This document shows, piece by piece, positions 1-7,269 of a stretch of 12,839 bases of DNA. Source of the stretch: WRCA01 sp964587855 (GTDB taxonomy: Bacteria > Pseudomonadota > Alphaproteobacteria > Rs-D84); contig CAZPLT010000016.1 in NCBI GenBank assembly GCA_964587855.1, positions 1 through 12,839 on the forward strand, read 5' to 3'. Below the pieces are notes generated by a model. It ran no database searches and was not told the origin of the DNA. It saw only the letters and a list, made by a program, of their open reading frames with translations. Position 1 is the first letter of the stretch; the number at the start of each line of letters is the position of its first letter. The position numbers and the translations under genes are program-made.

Positions 1-25
1 AGTCCGATTCTTGCTTGGGGCACCA
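1..25 (+). tRNA. 3' end of a tRNA gene (truncated by window edge), isotype unknown, possibly Leu
   Basis: The first 25 bases fit the 3' arm of a tRNA. A1-G2 would end the 5' strand of the T stem, 3-9 (TCCGATT) the T loop, 10-14 (CTTGC) the 3' T-stem strand, 15-21 (TTGGGGC) the 3' acceptor strand, A22 the discriminator and 23-25 the encoded CCA. The expected G53-C61 pair, T54, C56, G57, A58 and a pyrimidine at 60 are all present. The oddity is C in place of the near-invariant T55. The matching 5' acceptor strand would be GCCCCAA; a GC start with discriminator A suits tRNA-Leu, but this is a guess. The 5' part lies outside the window, so the cloverleaf cannot be confirmed, and chance resemblance is possible. 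Confidence 0.5.
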
Positions 26-39
26 TAATTTGGTATAAT
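11..39 (+). promoter_or_regulatory. Predicted sigma70 promoter of aspS
   Basis: A -35-like TTGCTT (11-16) and a perfect -10 TATAAT (34-39) are separated by 17 bp, with a TG extended -10 at 31-32. Transcription would begin around 45-47, just where the first helix of the leader starts. The -35 lies inside the putative tRNA 3' end. No terminator separates that tRNA from the leader, so read-through from the tRNA is an alternative source of aspS message. Confidence 0.55.
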
Positions 40-45
40 ATATAA

Positions 46-189
46 AGTATTTAATTTTGTTGTGATGCGATTAACGACCGCGGAGCAAATTGAAATACTA
101 ATAAAGATATAAAACAGGGTGGCACCGCGCGCACTTTATAATCTCGCGCCCCTGCGAATTGGAAGATTCAAAAAACAAAAGGTGTTATT
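46..189 (+). promoter_or_regulatory. Compact T-box riboswitch (tRNA-Asp-sensing) in the aspS leader
   Basis: Seen: the T-box consensus AGGGTGGCACCGCG occupies 116-129. CAGGG (115-119) pairs with CCCTG (150-154) and GCGCG (127-131) with CGCGC (145-149), leaving the 7-nt bulge TGGCACC (120-126), the canonical antiterminator/antisequestrator shape. The variable T-box base is C123, which would pair with discriminator G73 of tRNA-Asp. Upstream, 46-59 pairs with 86-99 (two mismatches) to make a short Stem I. Its tip, 67-69 with 79-81, displays ATTAACGAC, containing the Asp codon GAC (76-78). No Stem II or III is evident. No U-tract terminator follows, whereas 118-126 can pair with the ribosome-binding region 181-189. 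Inference: uncharged tRNA-Asp stabilises the antisequestrator and frees translation of aspS. A second Asp codon, GAT at 64-66, is a less exposed alternative specifier. Confidence 0.85.
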
Positions 190-1950
190 ATGTTATCGCT
201 TAAATCAAAATATCGCAGCCATACTTGCGGAGAACTGTCTGATAAAAATGTCGGAGAGGTTGTTGTTCTGTCTGGTTGGGTTCATCGTAAACGCGACCAT
301 GGTGGATTGTTATTTATTGATTTGCGTGATAATTATGGCATTACTCAATGCGTATTAGACAATATGGAAGAGGCTGCAGACATTCGTCCAGAATCAGTTA
401 TATCTGTTCAAGGCACAGTAGTTGCACGTGATAAAGAAGCAATCAATAGTAAAATTCCAACAGGTGCGATAGAAATTCAGGTTAAAAAATATGATGTTTT
501 AACCACTTCTGAGGTCCTGCCTTTTCAGGTTTTTGGGGACGAAGAAACGTCCGAAGATTTACGTTTAAAATATCGTTATTTGGATTTGCGTCGTGAAAAA
601 ATGCACAACAAAATTTTATTCCGCAATCGCGTTATAAAATCTATGCGCGATAAAATGTGGGATATGGGATTTTCTGAATTTCAAACACCTATTCTTGGCG
701 CAACCAGTCCAGAAGGCGCGCGCGACTTTATCGTCCCAAGTCGTTTACATCATGGAATGGTTTATGCGTTGCCTCAATCACCACAACAATGGAAACAGCT
801 GGTGCAAATTTCTGGATTTGATCGGTATTTTCAAATAGCGCCATGTATGCGCGATGAAGATTTGCGCAGCGATCGTATGTTGGAATTTTACCAACTTGAT
901 TTGGAAATGTCTTTTGTAGAACGCGCACAAGTCCAAGAAGTTGCAGAAAACATAATTGTTCCATTGATAAAAGAATTTGCGCCAAATGGCAAATTGAATC
1001 CAGAAATACCACAAATTCCTTATGATACGGCAATGTTAAAATATGGTATAGATCGTCCAGATTTGCGCAATCCAATTGAGATTTCAGACGTATCAGAAAT
1101 TTTTGCGGGCAGTGATTTTGGAATTTTTGCAGATGCTGTCAAAAACGGCTCTGTCGTGCGTGCAATTCCAGCGCCAGCTTCATCGGATAAACCACGTTCT
1201 TGGTTTGATAAAATGGAAGCGTTCGCAAAAGAAGAATTAAATTTGGGCGGACTTGCTTATATCGTTTTTGCAGACGAGCCAAAGGGTCCAGTATCAAAAA
1301 AACTGGACGCAGGCAGAATTGCAAAGTTAAAAGAAATTGCTGGGAATGGCGCAACTTTGTTCTTTGTTTGTGATAAAGAGAACGCCGCATCCAAGGCAGC
1401 GGGTAAGTTGCGGACCAAGCTGGGCGAGGATTTAAACCTGATAGATCCAAATGAATTTCGCCTGTGTTGGGTAATTGATTTTCCAATGTTTGAAGAAGAT
1501 GAGAATTCAGCAACTGGGGTAGCATTTGGACACAATCCATTTTGCGCACCACTTGATTCAGAAAATATAGATTTGTCAGAACCATTAAAATTAAAAGCAT
1601 CCCAATACGATATTATTTTGAATGGATGGGAAATTGGTGGTGGGTCACTTCGTAATTATAATCCAGATACAATGATTAAATTATTTAATGTTGTTGGATA
1701 TGGTGAAGATGTTGTTCGTGAAAAATTTGGTGGATTACATACTGCTTTCCAATATGGCGCGCCACCACATGGTGGATGTGCACTGGGTGTTGAACGTATA
1801 GTATGTTTATTGCTGGGCGAACCAAACTTGCGTGAAGTTACTGCTTTCCCAGGCAACCAACGAGGACAAGATTTAATGATGGGCAGTCCGAACGTTCCAA
1901 CAGAACAGCAATTACGTGATGTTCATATTCAGTTCAGAAAAAAGAGCTGA
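190..1950 (+). CDS. aspS: Aspartyl-tRNA synthetase (bacterial type, probably non-discriminating AspRS)
   Basis: Class II synthetase that charges tRNA-Asp with aspartate in the cytoplasm. At 586 aa it has normal bacterial length. Order: an OB-fold anticodon-binding domain (about 1-105, with SGWVHRKRDHGG at 28-39), the catalytic core starting at FGDEETSEDLRLKYRYLDLR, motif 2 RDED (221-224), a GAD insertion domain (roughly 290-420), and motif 3 GVER with the ATP-binding Arg536. The His-Gly-Gly element (37-39) resembles AspRSs that also make Asp-tRNA-Asn for GatCAB amidation, but specificity is not proven here. Two small departures: Met220 replaces the usual Phe before RDE, and MLEF replaces the usual QPEF or SPGEF. 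The start is set by AAAGGTG five bases upstream of ATG190 and by alignment of KYRSHTCGEL with family N-termini. It is preceded by the T-box leader and followed by a terminator. Confidence 0.97.
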   Translation: MLSLKSKYRSHTCGELSDKNVGEVVVLSGWVHRKRDHGGLLFIDLRDNYGITQCVLDNMEEAADIRPESVISVQGTVVARDKEAINSKIPTGAIEIQVKKYDVLTTSEVLPFQVFGDEETSEDLRLKYRYLDLRREKMHNKILFRNRVIKSMRDKMWDMGFSEFQTPILGATSPEGARDFIVPSRLHHGMVYALPQSPQQWKQLVQISGFDRYFQIAPCMRDEDLRSDRMLEFYQLDLEMSFVERAQVQEVAENIIVPLIKEFAPNGKLNPEIPQIPYDTAMLKYGIDRPDLRNPIEISDVSEIFAGSDFGIFADAVKNGSVVRAIPAPASSDKPRSWFDKMEAFAKEELNLGGLAYIVFADEPKGPVSKKLDAGRIAKLKEIAGNGATLFFVCDKENAASKAAGKLRTKLGEDLNLIDPNEFRLCWVIDFPMFEEDENSATGVAFGHNPFCAPLDSENIDLSEPLKLKASQYDIILNGWEIGGGSLRNYNPDTMIKLFNVVGYGEDVVREKFGGLHTAFQYGAPPHGGCALGVERIVCLLLGEPNLREVTAFPGNQRGQDLMMGSPNVPTEQQLRDVHIQFRKKS

Positions 1951-1977
1951 TAAATAATATAAGAATATATGCCTGTT

Positions 1978-2009
1978 GCCCGCGGCTTGCCGCGGGCTTT
2001 ATAATTATA
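1978..2009 (+). terminator. Rho-independent terminator after aspS
   Basis: A perfect 8-bp GC-only stem, GCCCGCGG (1978-1985) with CCGCGGGC (1990-1997), closes a CTTG loop and is followed by an AT-rich tract starting TTTATAATTAT. The U-tract is interrupted, so efficiency may be incomplete, but placement 27 bases after the aspS stop is typical. Confidence 0.8.
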
Positions 2010-2021
2010 TATAAAGAAAGA

Positions 2022-2309
2022 ATGAATATGTTGTGTTACGAAAAAATAGAACGTATTTCACGGACAATGTGTTTAACCCCTTATCAGCTATATATGCTTG
2101 AAGTAAATGCAGATAAATATAACTTAAGCAAACTAGTAAAATATGGGGATGTTTTATATGCCCCTTATAAATGTGATATTTGCCATGGATTCATAGATAA
2201 GCTTAGAAAGGTATTTTTTGGCCCATGTGCTGATCTAATAGGACCAGATATGATTTTAGTTTTTAACACTCGTGGTATAAATGTTAGAAGTTTTATACAT
2301 AGAAATTAA
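2022..2309 (+). CDS. Small hypothetical protein with a CxxCH motif
   Basis: I do not recognise this 95-aa protein. It has no obvious signal peptide or membrane segment. It contains a Cys-x-x-Cys-His motif at 51-55, another Cys at 69 in FFGPC, and a basic segment (60-63), so a small metal-binding fold is conceivable but unproven. ATG2022 has a purine-rich AAAGAAAGA just upstream; ATG2028 is an alternative. It follows the aspS terminator with no clear promoter of its own, so it may be expressed by read-through. Its TAA (2307-2309) overlaps the stop codon of the convergent AsmA gene (2306-2308), which suggests a genuinely packed gene rather than a random ORF. Codon use looks like its neighbours. 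Confidence 0.6.
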   Translation: MNMLCYEKIERISRTMCLTPYQLYMLEVNADKYNLSKLVKYGDVLYAPYKCDICHGFIDKLRKVFFGPCADLIGPDMILVFNTRGINVRSFIHRN

Positions 2310-4831
2310 AACTGATCGTGGGTTCTAATAAATTCTTCCATATATGGTATATCAATAGTTCGCATAATTTCAGCCAAAGAATATCTGTGTTCGCCATTTG
2401 GTAATACTTGCAATGATATCGGTTTTTCTTGAACTGATGCACCATGCATAAAGATATCAAGTTGTGCAGATAATTTTCCTTCTTCTAGTTCTAGATTTCC
2501 ATATATATCAGTGTGTCTGGTCTTTAATGATAATTTTTGAGTTGTTTGGAATTTGCCCTTATTATATTCACCAACTATACGTAAAGTTTTAATTTTTGTT
2601 TTTCCGCCACTGATTGCATTAGCAATCGCATCTTCGGCATTTGTATTAGTGATTTTAGATATTTGTGCATAGAAAGCATCTGTTCCAATACCATCAATGA
2701 TTCCACCATCAAAGCTGAGCTCTACCTTGCCCTTCATATTCTTCCAAAAATCATAGGCTATTTTCCCATTGGTTTTTAATTCGGCTCCACCGGTTATTAC
2801 AGAGTCTGATATATTAAGTGGTGAATTTGTATTCAGCAAAGAGCCAATAAATGCAAATCGGTTTAATTTTACTAAAACACCATATTCATTACCATCAAGG
2901 GCTTTTAATGATACAAGTAAACTGCCGCGGGCATCATCTGTTATTGAAAAGTCTTGGGATCCATCATGTAATGAATAAACAAAATTATCATACATTTCAT
3001 TACGCCAAATAACATCAGATGCTGTCAAAGAAATCCCAAGCCCCTTGATTTTAAATGGTGCCAGAATAGGTGCACCAGATAAAAACTGCATTTCATCATA
3101 ATTATCAAAATATTGTTTATTTGCCAGCAAATCCAGATTCAAGCTGTCTGTTTTTAATGTGATGTTTGCGCCATCAGCAACACCATTAAACACATGTCCG
3201 GCCATTCTTATTTCCAAATCTTTAATAAATGGCGCAGAGTATTTTCCAGATATCTCATAAGGACATTTGTTTATAAATGGTATGTCAACGTCAGGATTGA
3301 ATGCATGCAGCAGTTCAAGTTCGTTATTACCAGACAGGACAAATTTATCGTTTTCCAATCTTAAATTCCATTTCTGTCCATTTGGCATAAACGAGAAGCT
3401 GTCGTTTTTCCATTTCATAAAACCGTTTTCGCCGCGCATGGATTCTGGCAAGAAATCAAAAGAATTTTTATTTAACCAGTCTAAATTTTTATCTTTTACA
3501 AAATCATATTTTATAACTTGGCGTTTGTTTATAATTTTTATTTCACCACCCATATCTACAAACTTAAAAACAATTGTTCCATCCGTCCCCAAGAAATTTA
3601 AAGCAGACACAAAGTCAATATTTTCAGGCATTTTATTTTTTGAAGATAAAGTTATTTTGAACGATCCGTTATCTGAAACCAAAGTTCCATTTGCAGAAAG
3701 GTTTTTATCATTATATTCATATTCATCGCAGCGCCATCTTTCTGGGGTTCCGCTAAATAAACAATAAACATTGGCATCGTTCTTGGAAAATCTGATATTT
3801 AAATTTTGCGCACCAGTTCCCAGAATATTACCATTTATATTTCCACCAATTTTTTCGTTTTTGAAATTCAAGTTTTCTATGGTAATTTTATCTTCGGTTC
3901 CAAATGCACTTAATTTAACATCTGAATAATAAGTATCGGAAAATTTTATATTTCCGTGCAAGTCTAAATCTAGCCGAGTATTTTTTAACAACGATTTTTT
4001 TGATAATAAAAATGACAGATCAAAATATATATTATCAGAAGATAACTTTATTTTATTAAACGAATCATCTCCAGGTAAAATAATACTGCCATTGAATTTA
4101 TCATTGCCAATGGTTCCGCTTATATCGGAAAAATTAAACCCATATTTCCCATCCCAATCAACCTTCATATTTAATGATACTGGTCTATCAATATCGGGTT
4201 CAAAAAATTCAAACCAAGAATTTATATCGTTTGTATCTATAGACAAGCTAGCTGTTGCACCACCATTTGGTGTTAATACACCATCAATTTTTAATCCTTC
4301 ATTTTTATTAGTAATTAAAAATTTATCACCATTTGTTTCCAATAAATATTTATGTTGTTTTTCACGCATCCATGCGTTGATATTTCCATTTTGCAGGGTT
4401 GCATTTAGAACATTAAAGTTTCTGCCCATAAAACCTATGTTGGAATTTGATATTTCTATTGTGCTGTCAAAATTTGATTTGGTTAATTCATAGATTGCAA
4501 TGTTTGCACCGTCTATATAAATTTTTCCTGTGATTTCTGCACTGCTTATATCAAATATTTTTATCAGTGGAATTGTGAAAACAATAGAATCGATAGTTCC
4601 ATTTGGTATACGAACATCGTGAACAATAATGTGTGCGTTACGCAGCAGGCTGACATTTATTCTGCCGTTTATCTTGGCGTTGATACCGGTTTGTGATTTT
4701 ATGGTTTGTTCGAAATTTGGACGCAAGTATTTCAAATTTAACATGGGTGGAACAATTAGAGCCGATAAAAATAGCGTCAAAAACACCGATAAAACACCTA
4801 AAAACAGCTTGCGCCGATGACGTGCTTTCAT
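2306..4831 (-). CDS. AsmA family envelope protein (AsmA/TamB-like)
   Basis: An 841-aa protein with a basic N-terminus and a single hydrophobic segment (about 9-28), predicted to anchor it in the inner membrane with the remainder in the periplasm. The sequence after the anchor (LRPNFEQTIKSQTGINAKINGRINVSLL, about 36-63, quoted only as orientation through its GxNAKINGxI core) is the AsmA N-terminal signature. The long middle is beta-rich and repetitive, and the C-terminus carries the AsmA C-terminal pattern, including GGIIDGIG and a LxGxxxxxxG-type strand. Family members form long grooves implicated in moving phospholipids between membranes or in outer-membrane assembly; the exact role here is inferred. 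GGGAG lies eight to nine bases before the start codon. It diverges from uvrB and converges on the small orphan gene without a terminator. Confidence 0.85.
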   Translation of the reverse strand: MKARHRRKLFLGVLSVFLTLFLSALIVPPMLNLKYLRPNFEQTIKSQTGINAKINGRINVSLLRNAHIIVHDVRIPNGTIDSIVFTIPLIKIFDISSAEITGKIYIDGANIAIYELTKSNFDSTIEISNSNIGFMGRNFNVLNATLQNGNINAWMREKQHKYLLETNGDKFLITNKNEGLKIDGVLTPNGGATASLSIDTNDINSWFEFFEPDIDRPVSLNMKVDWDGKYGFNFSDISGTIGNDKFNGSIILPGDDSFNKIKLSSDNIYFDLSFLLSKKSLLKNTRLDLDLHGNIKFSDTYYSDVKLSAFGTEDKITIENLNFKNEKIGGNINGNILGTGAQNLNIRFSKNDANVYCLFSGTPERWRCDEYEYNDKNLSANGTLVSDNGSFKITLSSKNKMPENIDFVSALNFLGTDGTIVFKFVDMGGEIKIINKRQVIKYDFVKDKNLDWLNKNSFDFLPESMRGENGFMKWKNDSFSFMPNGQKWNLRLENDKFVLSGNNELELLHAFNPDVDIPFINKCPYEISGKYSAPFIKDLEIRMAGHVFNGVADGANITLKTDSLNLDLLANKQYFDNYDEMQFLSGAPILAPFKIKGLGISLTASDVIWRNEMYDNFVYSLHDGSQDFSITDDARGSLLVSLKALDGNEYGVLVKLNRFAFIGSLLNTNSPLNISDSVITGGAELKTNGKIAYDFWKNMKGKVELSFDGGIIDGIGTDAFYAQISKITNTNAEDAIANAISGGKTKIKTLRIVGEYNKGKFQTTQKLSLKTRHTDIYGNLELEEGKLSAQLDIFMHGASVQEKPISLQVLPNGEHRYSLAEIMRTIDIPYMEEFIRTHDQF

Positions 4832-4875
4832 ATTCTGCTCTCCCTTGCTTTTTCATTATAATGAATTATATTGGA

Positions 4876-6870
4876 ATGGTGAATAAAAAAGTTTTCAATC
4901 TTGAATCTGAATATAAGCCGTCTGGGGATCAACCCCAGGCGATTTCTGAATTGGTCACTGGTTTGACGGATGGCAGGTACAGCCAGGTTTTGCTGGGTGC
5001 TACCGGAACCGGTAAAACTTTTACCATGGCAAATGTAATCGCAAAGCTTGGACGGCCCGCCATGATTATGGCGCCGAACAAGATTTTGGCCGCGCAACTT
5101 TATACAGAAATGAAGTCTTTTTTTCCAAAAAATTGCGTTGAATATTTTGTTTCTTATTATGATTATTATCAGCCCGAGGCTTATATGCCAACAACTGATA
5201 CTTACATAGATAAAGACGCGTCTATAAATGACCAATTGGATCGTATGCGTCATTCCGCAACGCGTGCTATGCTGGAAGAGCGCGATGTTATTGTTGTATC
5301 TTCTGTATCCAGTATTTATGGTATGGGCAGCCCTGCGCAATATGCGGGCATGAAACAGATTTTTCGCATTGGTGATAAAATTAGCAGCAGGGAAGTAATG
5401 CGCGCTTTGGTAGATATCCAATACAAGCGAAATGATATTGGTTTTAATCGCGGTAATTTTCGGGTTCGTGGCGATACGATTGATGTATTCCCATCACATG
5501 CAACAGATCGCGCATGGAAAATGTCTTTCTTTGGCGATGAAATAGAAGATATTTGGGAATTTGATACATTAACTGGCGCAAAAATTAGAAAGTTGGATAG
5601 AATTGCAATTTATCCAAATACTCATTACGCAACGCCCCAGCCAACAATCAGACAAGCAATCGGCGAAATCAGAAAAGATTTGGATGTGCGCTTGAATTAT
5701 TTTCATGAAAATATGAAATATGTGGAAGAGCAACGTCTGCGAGAACGCACAAATTTTGATATTGAAATGATGGAAGCGACTGGAACATGTCGTGGTATTG
5801 AGAACTATTCCAGATATTTATCTGGGCGTAAGCCTGGTGAGCCACCACCAACATTGTTTGAATATTTACCAAAAGATGCGATTTTATTTGTTGATGAATC
5901 ACATGTTTCGGTTCCTCAGATTGGTGCAATGTCCAAGGGTGATGTGGCAAGAAAACGCAGCCTGTATGAATATGGATTTCGCCTGCCGTCTTGCGCGGAT
6001 AATCGACCATTAAAATTTGAAGAATGGGACGCAATGCGTCCGCAAACAGTTTTTGTTTCTGCAACGCCAGCCGATTGGGAACTTGGTCAAGCCGACGGAA
6101 TTGTGGCCGAGCAAGTAATCCGTCCAACAGGATTACTGGATCCAGATGTAGAAGTTCGCCCAACCAAAAACCAAATTGATGATTTATTGCACGAGGTTAA
6201 AAATGCATCGGGTCGTGTTTTGATAACAACGCTGACGAAAAAAATGTCAGAACAACTAACAGATTATTTGACTGAAAATGGTGTACGTGCAAAATATCTG
6301 CACAGCGATATTGAAACATTGGAACGCATTGAATTACTGCGTGAATTACGCATGGGAAAGTATGACGTTTTGGTTGGAATCAATTTGCTGCGCGAGGGAT
6401 TAGACGTTCCAGAATGCGAATTGGTTGCAATTATGGATGCAGATAAAGAGGGTTTTTTGCGTTCAACGCGCTCGCTTATTCAAACAATTGGCCGCGCGGC
6501 AAGAAATGAAAATGGGCGTGTTATTTTATATGCGGACACTATTACACGCAGTATGCGTGACGCTATGGATGAAACCGCGCGCAGACGCGAAAAGCAAATG
6601 GCTTATAACACTGCACATGGCATAACACCACAAACTATTGTTAAATCTATATTTTCAGAAGTTGCTGACCGCGAAGAAAAAACAGATAAAAAACGTCAAT
6701 TTGTATACAGTAAATCTGGCGGTGTCCAAGACCGCGCAGGACTGGAAAAAGAAATTAAAGCGCTGCGTAAAAAGATGTTTAAGCATGCCGAAAATTTAGA
6801 ATTTGAAGAAGCAAGCGCAATTCGTGATATAATACGAAAAATGGAAGATGACTTATTATTGTTGGAGTAG
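4876..6870 (+). CDS. uvrB: UvrABC excinuclease subunit B
   Basis: Damage-verifying helicase-like subunit of nucleotide excision repair; it receives lesions from UvrA and recruits UvrC. From ATG4876 it is 664 aa, close to the E. coli length. Walker A GATGTGKT is at 41-48, the tyrosine-rich beta-hairpin that inserts at lesions begins at YYDYYQPEAY (94-103), DESH is at 340-343, helicase motif VI is around QTIGRAARN, and a C-terminal UVR domain for UvrC contact occupies about 622-660. The start is uncertain: ATG4861 would add MNYIG but has no ribosome-binding site, and a TATAAT at 4857-4862 overlaps it. MVNKKVFNLESEYKPSGDQ begins like other UvrBs. An in-frame opening back to 4693 runs antisense to the AsmA gene and is not part of the protein. 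tsaE follows three bases after the stop. Confidence 0.96.
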   Translation: MVNKKVFNLESEYKPSGDQPQAISELVTGLTDGRYSQVLLGATGTGKTFTMANVIAKLGRPAMIMAPNKILAAQLYTEMKSFFPKNCVEYFVSYYDYYQPEAYMPTTDTYIDKDASINDQLDRMRHSATRAMLEERDVIVVSSVSSIYGMGSPAQYAGMKQIFRIGDKISSREVMRALVDIQYKRNDIGFNRGNFRVRGDTIDVFPSHATDRAWKMSFFGDEIEDIWEFDTLTGAKIRKLDRIAIYPNTHYATPQPTIRQAIGEIRKDLDVRLNYFHENMKYVEEQRLRERTNFDIEMMEATGTCRGIENYSRYLSGRKPGEPPPTLFEYLPKDAILFVDESHVSVPQIGAMSKGDVARKRSLYEYGFRLPSCADNRPLKFEEWDAMRPQTVFVSATPADWELGQADGIVAEQVIRPTGLLDPDVEVRPTKNQIDDLLHEVKNASGRVLITTLTKKMSEQLTDYLTENGVRAKYLHSDIETLERIELLRELRMGKYDVLVGINLLREGLDVPECELVAIMDADKEGFLRSTRSLIQTIGRAARNENGRVILYADTITRSMRDAMDETARRREKQMAYNTAHGITPQTIVKSIFSEVADREEKTDKKRQFVYSKSGGVQDRAGLEKEIKALRKKMFKHAENLEFEEASAIRDIIRKMEDDLLLLE

Positions 6871-6873
6871 TGT

Positions 6874-7269
6874 ATGGAAATCATTTTAAAAGATTTAAAT
6901 GAAACAAAAAAATGGTCGATGGAGTTTGCAAAAACTTTGCGTGCACCAGTTGTTGTTGCATTGCATGGTGATTTAGGAATGGGTAAATCAGAAATTGCGC
7001 GCGCTATAATTCAAACTCTGCGTGGCGCAGATACGGTTGTCCCCAGCCCGACATTTACCTTGGTGCAAAATTATGATGGAATTTCTCATTTTGATTTATA
7101 CAGAATTTCAGACAAATCAGAATTGGAAGAAATTGGTCTGCAACACGCAATTGTAAATGATATTACACTGATAGAATGGCCAGAAATTGCAAAAGATTTT
7201 TTACCAAAAAATACAATTCATATTTATTTAACTGAATTTGATAATGGGCGTAAATTAAAAATCCAATAA
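6874..7269 (+). CDS. tsaE: tRNA threonylcarbamoyladenosine biosynthesis ATPase TsaE
   Basis: The ATPase partner of TsaB and TsaD in making t6A37 on ANN-decoding tRNAs in the cytoplasm. At 131 aa it is slightly short of the usual 150 or so. Walker A GDLGMGKS is at 32-39 (Ser39 in the position usually Thr), the switch-like VPSPTFTLVQ is at 56-65, HFDLYR is at 72-77, and LIEWPE around Glu101-Glu104 is the family's Walker B-type segment. It starts three bases after the uvrB stop, with its ribosome-binding site TTGGAG inside the uvrB end, so the two are cotranscribed and probably translationally coupled. Its last 15 bases overlap the 3' end of the convergent xthA gene. Confidence 0.95.
   Translation: MEIILKDLNETKKWSMEFAKTLRAPVVVALHGDLGMGKSEIARAIIQTLRGADTVVPSPTFTLVQNYDGISHFDLYRISDKSELEEIGLQHAIVNDITLIEWPEIAKDFLPKNTIHIYLTEFDNGRKLKIQ

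Noticed and set aside
115..189. Transcription-terminating version of the T-box
   Set aside because: No competing stem with a U-run is present between the antisequestrator and the aspS start; the A-rich stretch 170-180 is on the wrong strand for termination.
119..358. 79-aa open frame beginning inside the T-box
   Set aside because: It starts in the antisequestrator helix, runs out of frame through the aspS N-terminus, and has no ribosome-binding site or recognisable sequence.
1978..1997. GC-rich palindrome as a repeat or operator
   Set aside because: Its position just after aspS and the AT-rich tail fit a terminator, and no second copy was noticed in the window.
3267..3767. 166-aa open frame antisense to the AsmA gene
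   Set aside because: A shadow of the long minus-strand gene, with low-complexity composition and no initiation signal or family resemblance.
4693..4875. N-terminal extension of uvrB
   Set aside because: These codons are antisense to the AsmA N-terminus, lack UvrB similarity and have no initiation signal; the family begins near MVNKKVFNLESEY.
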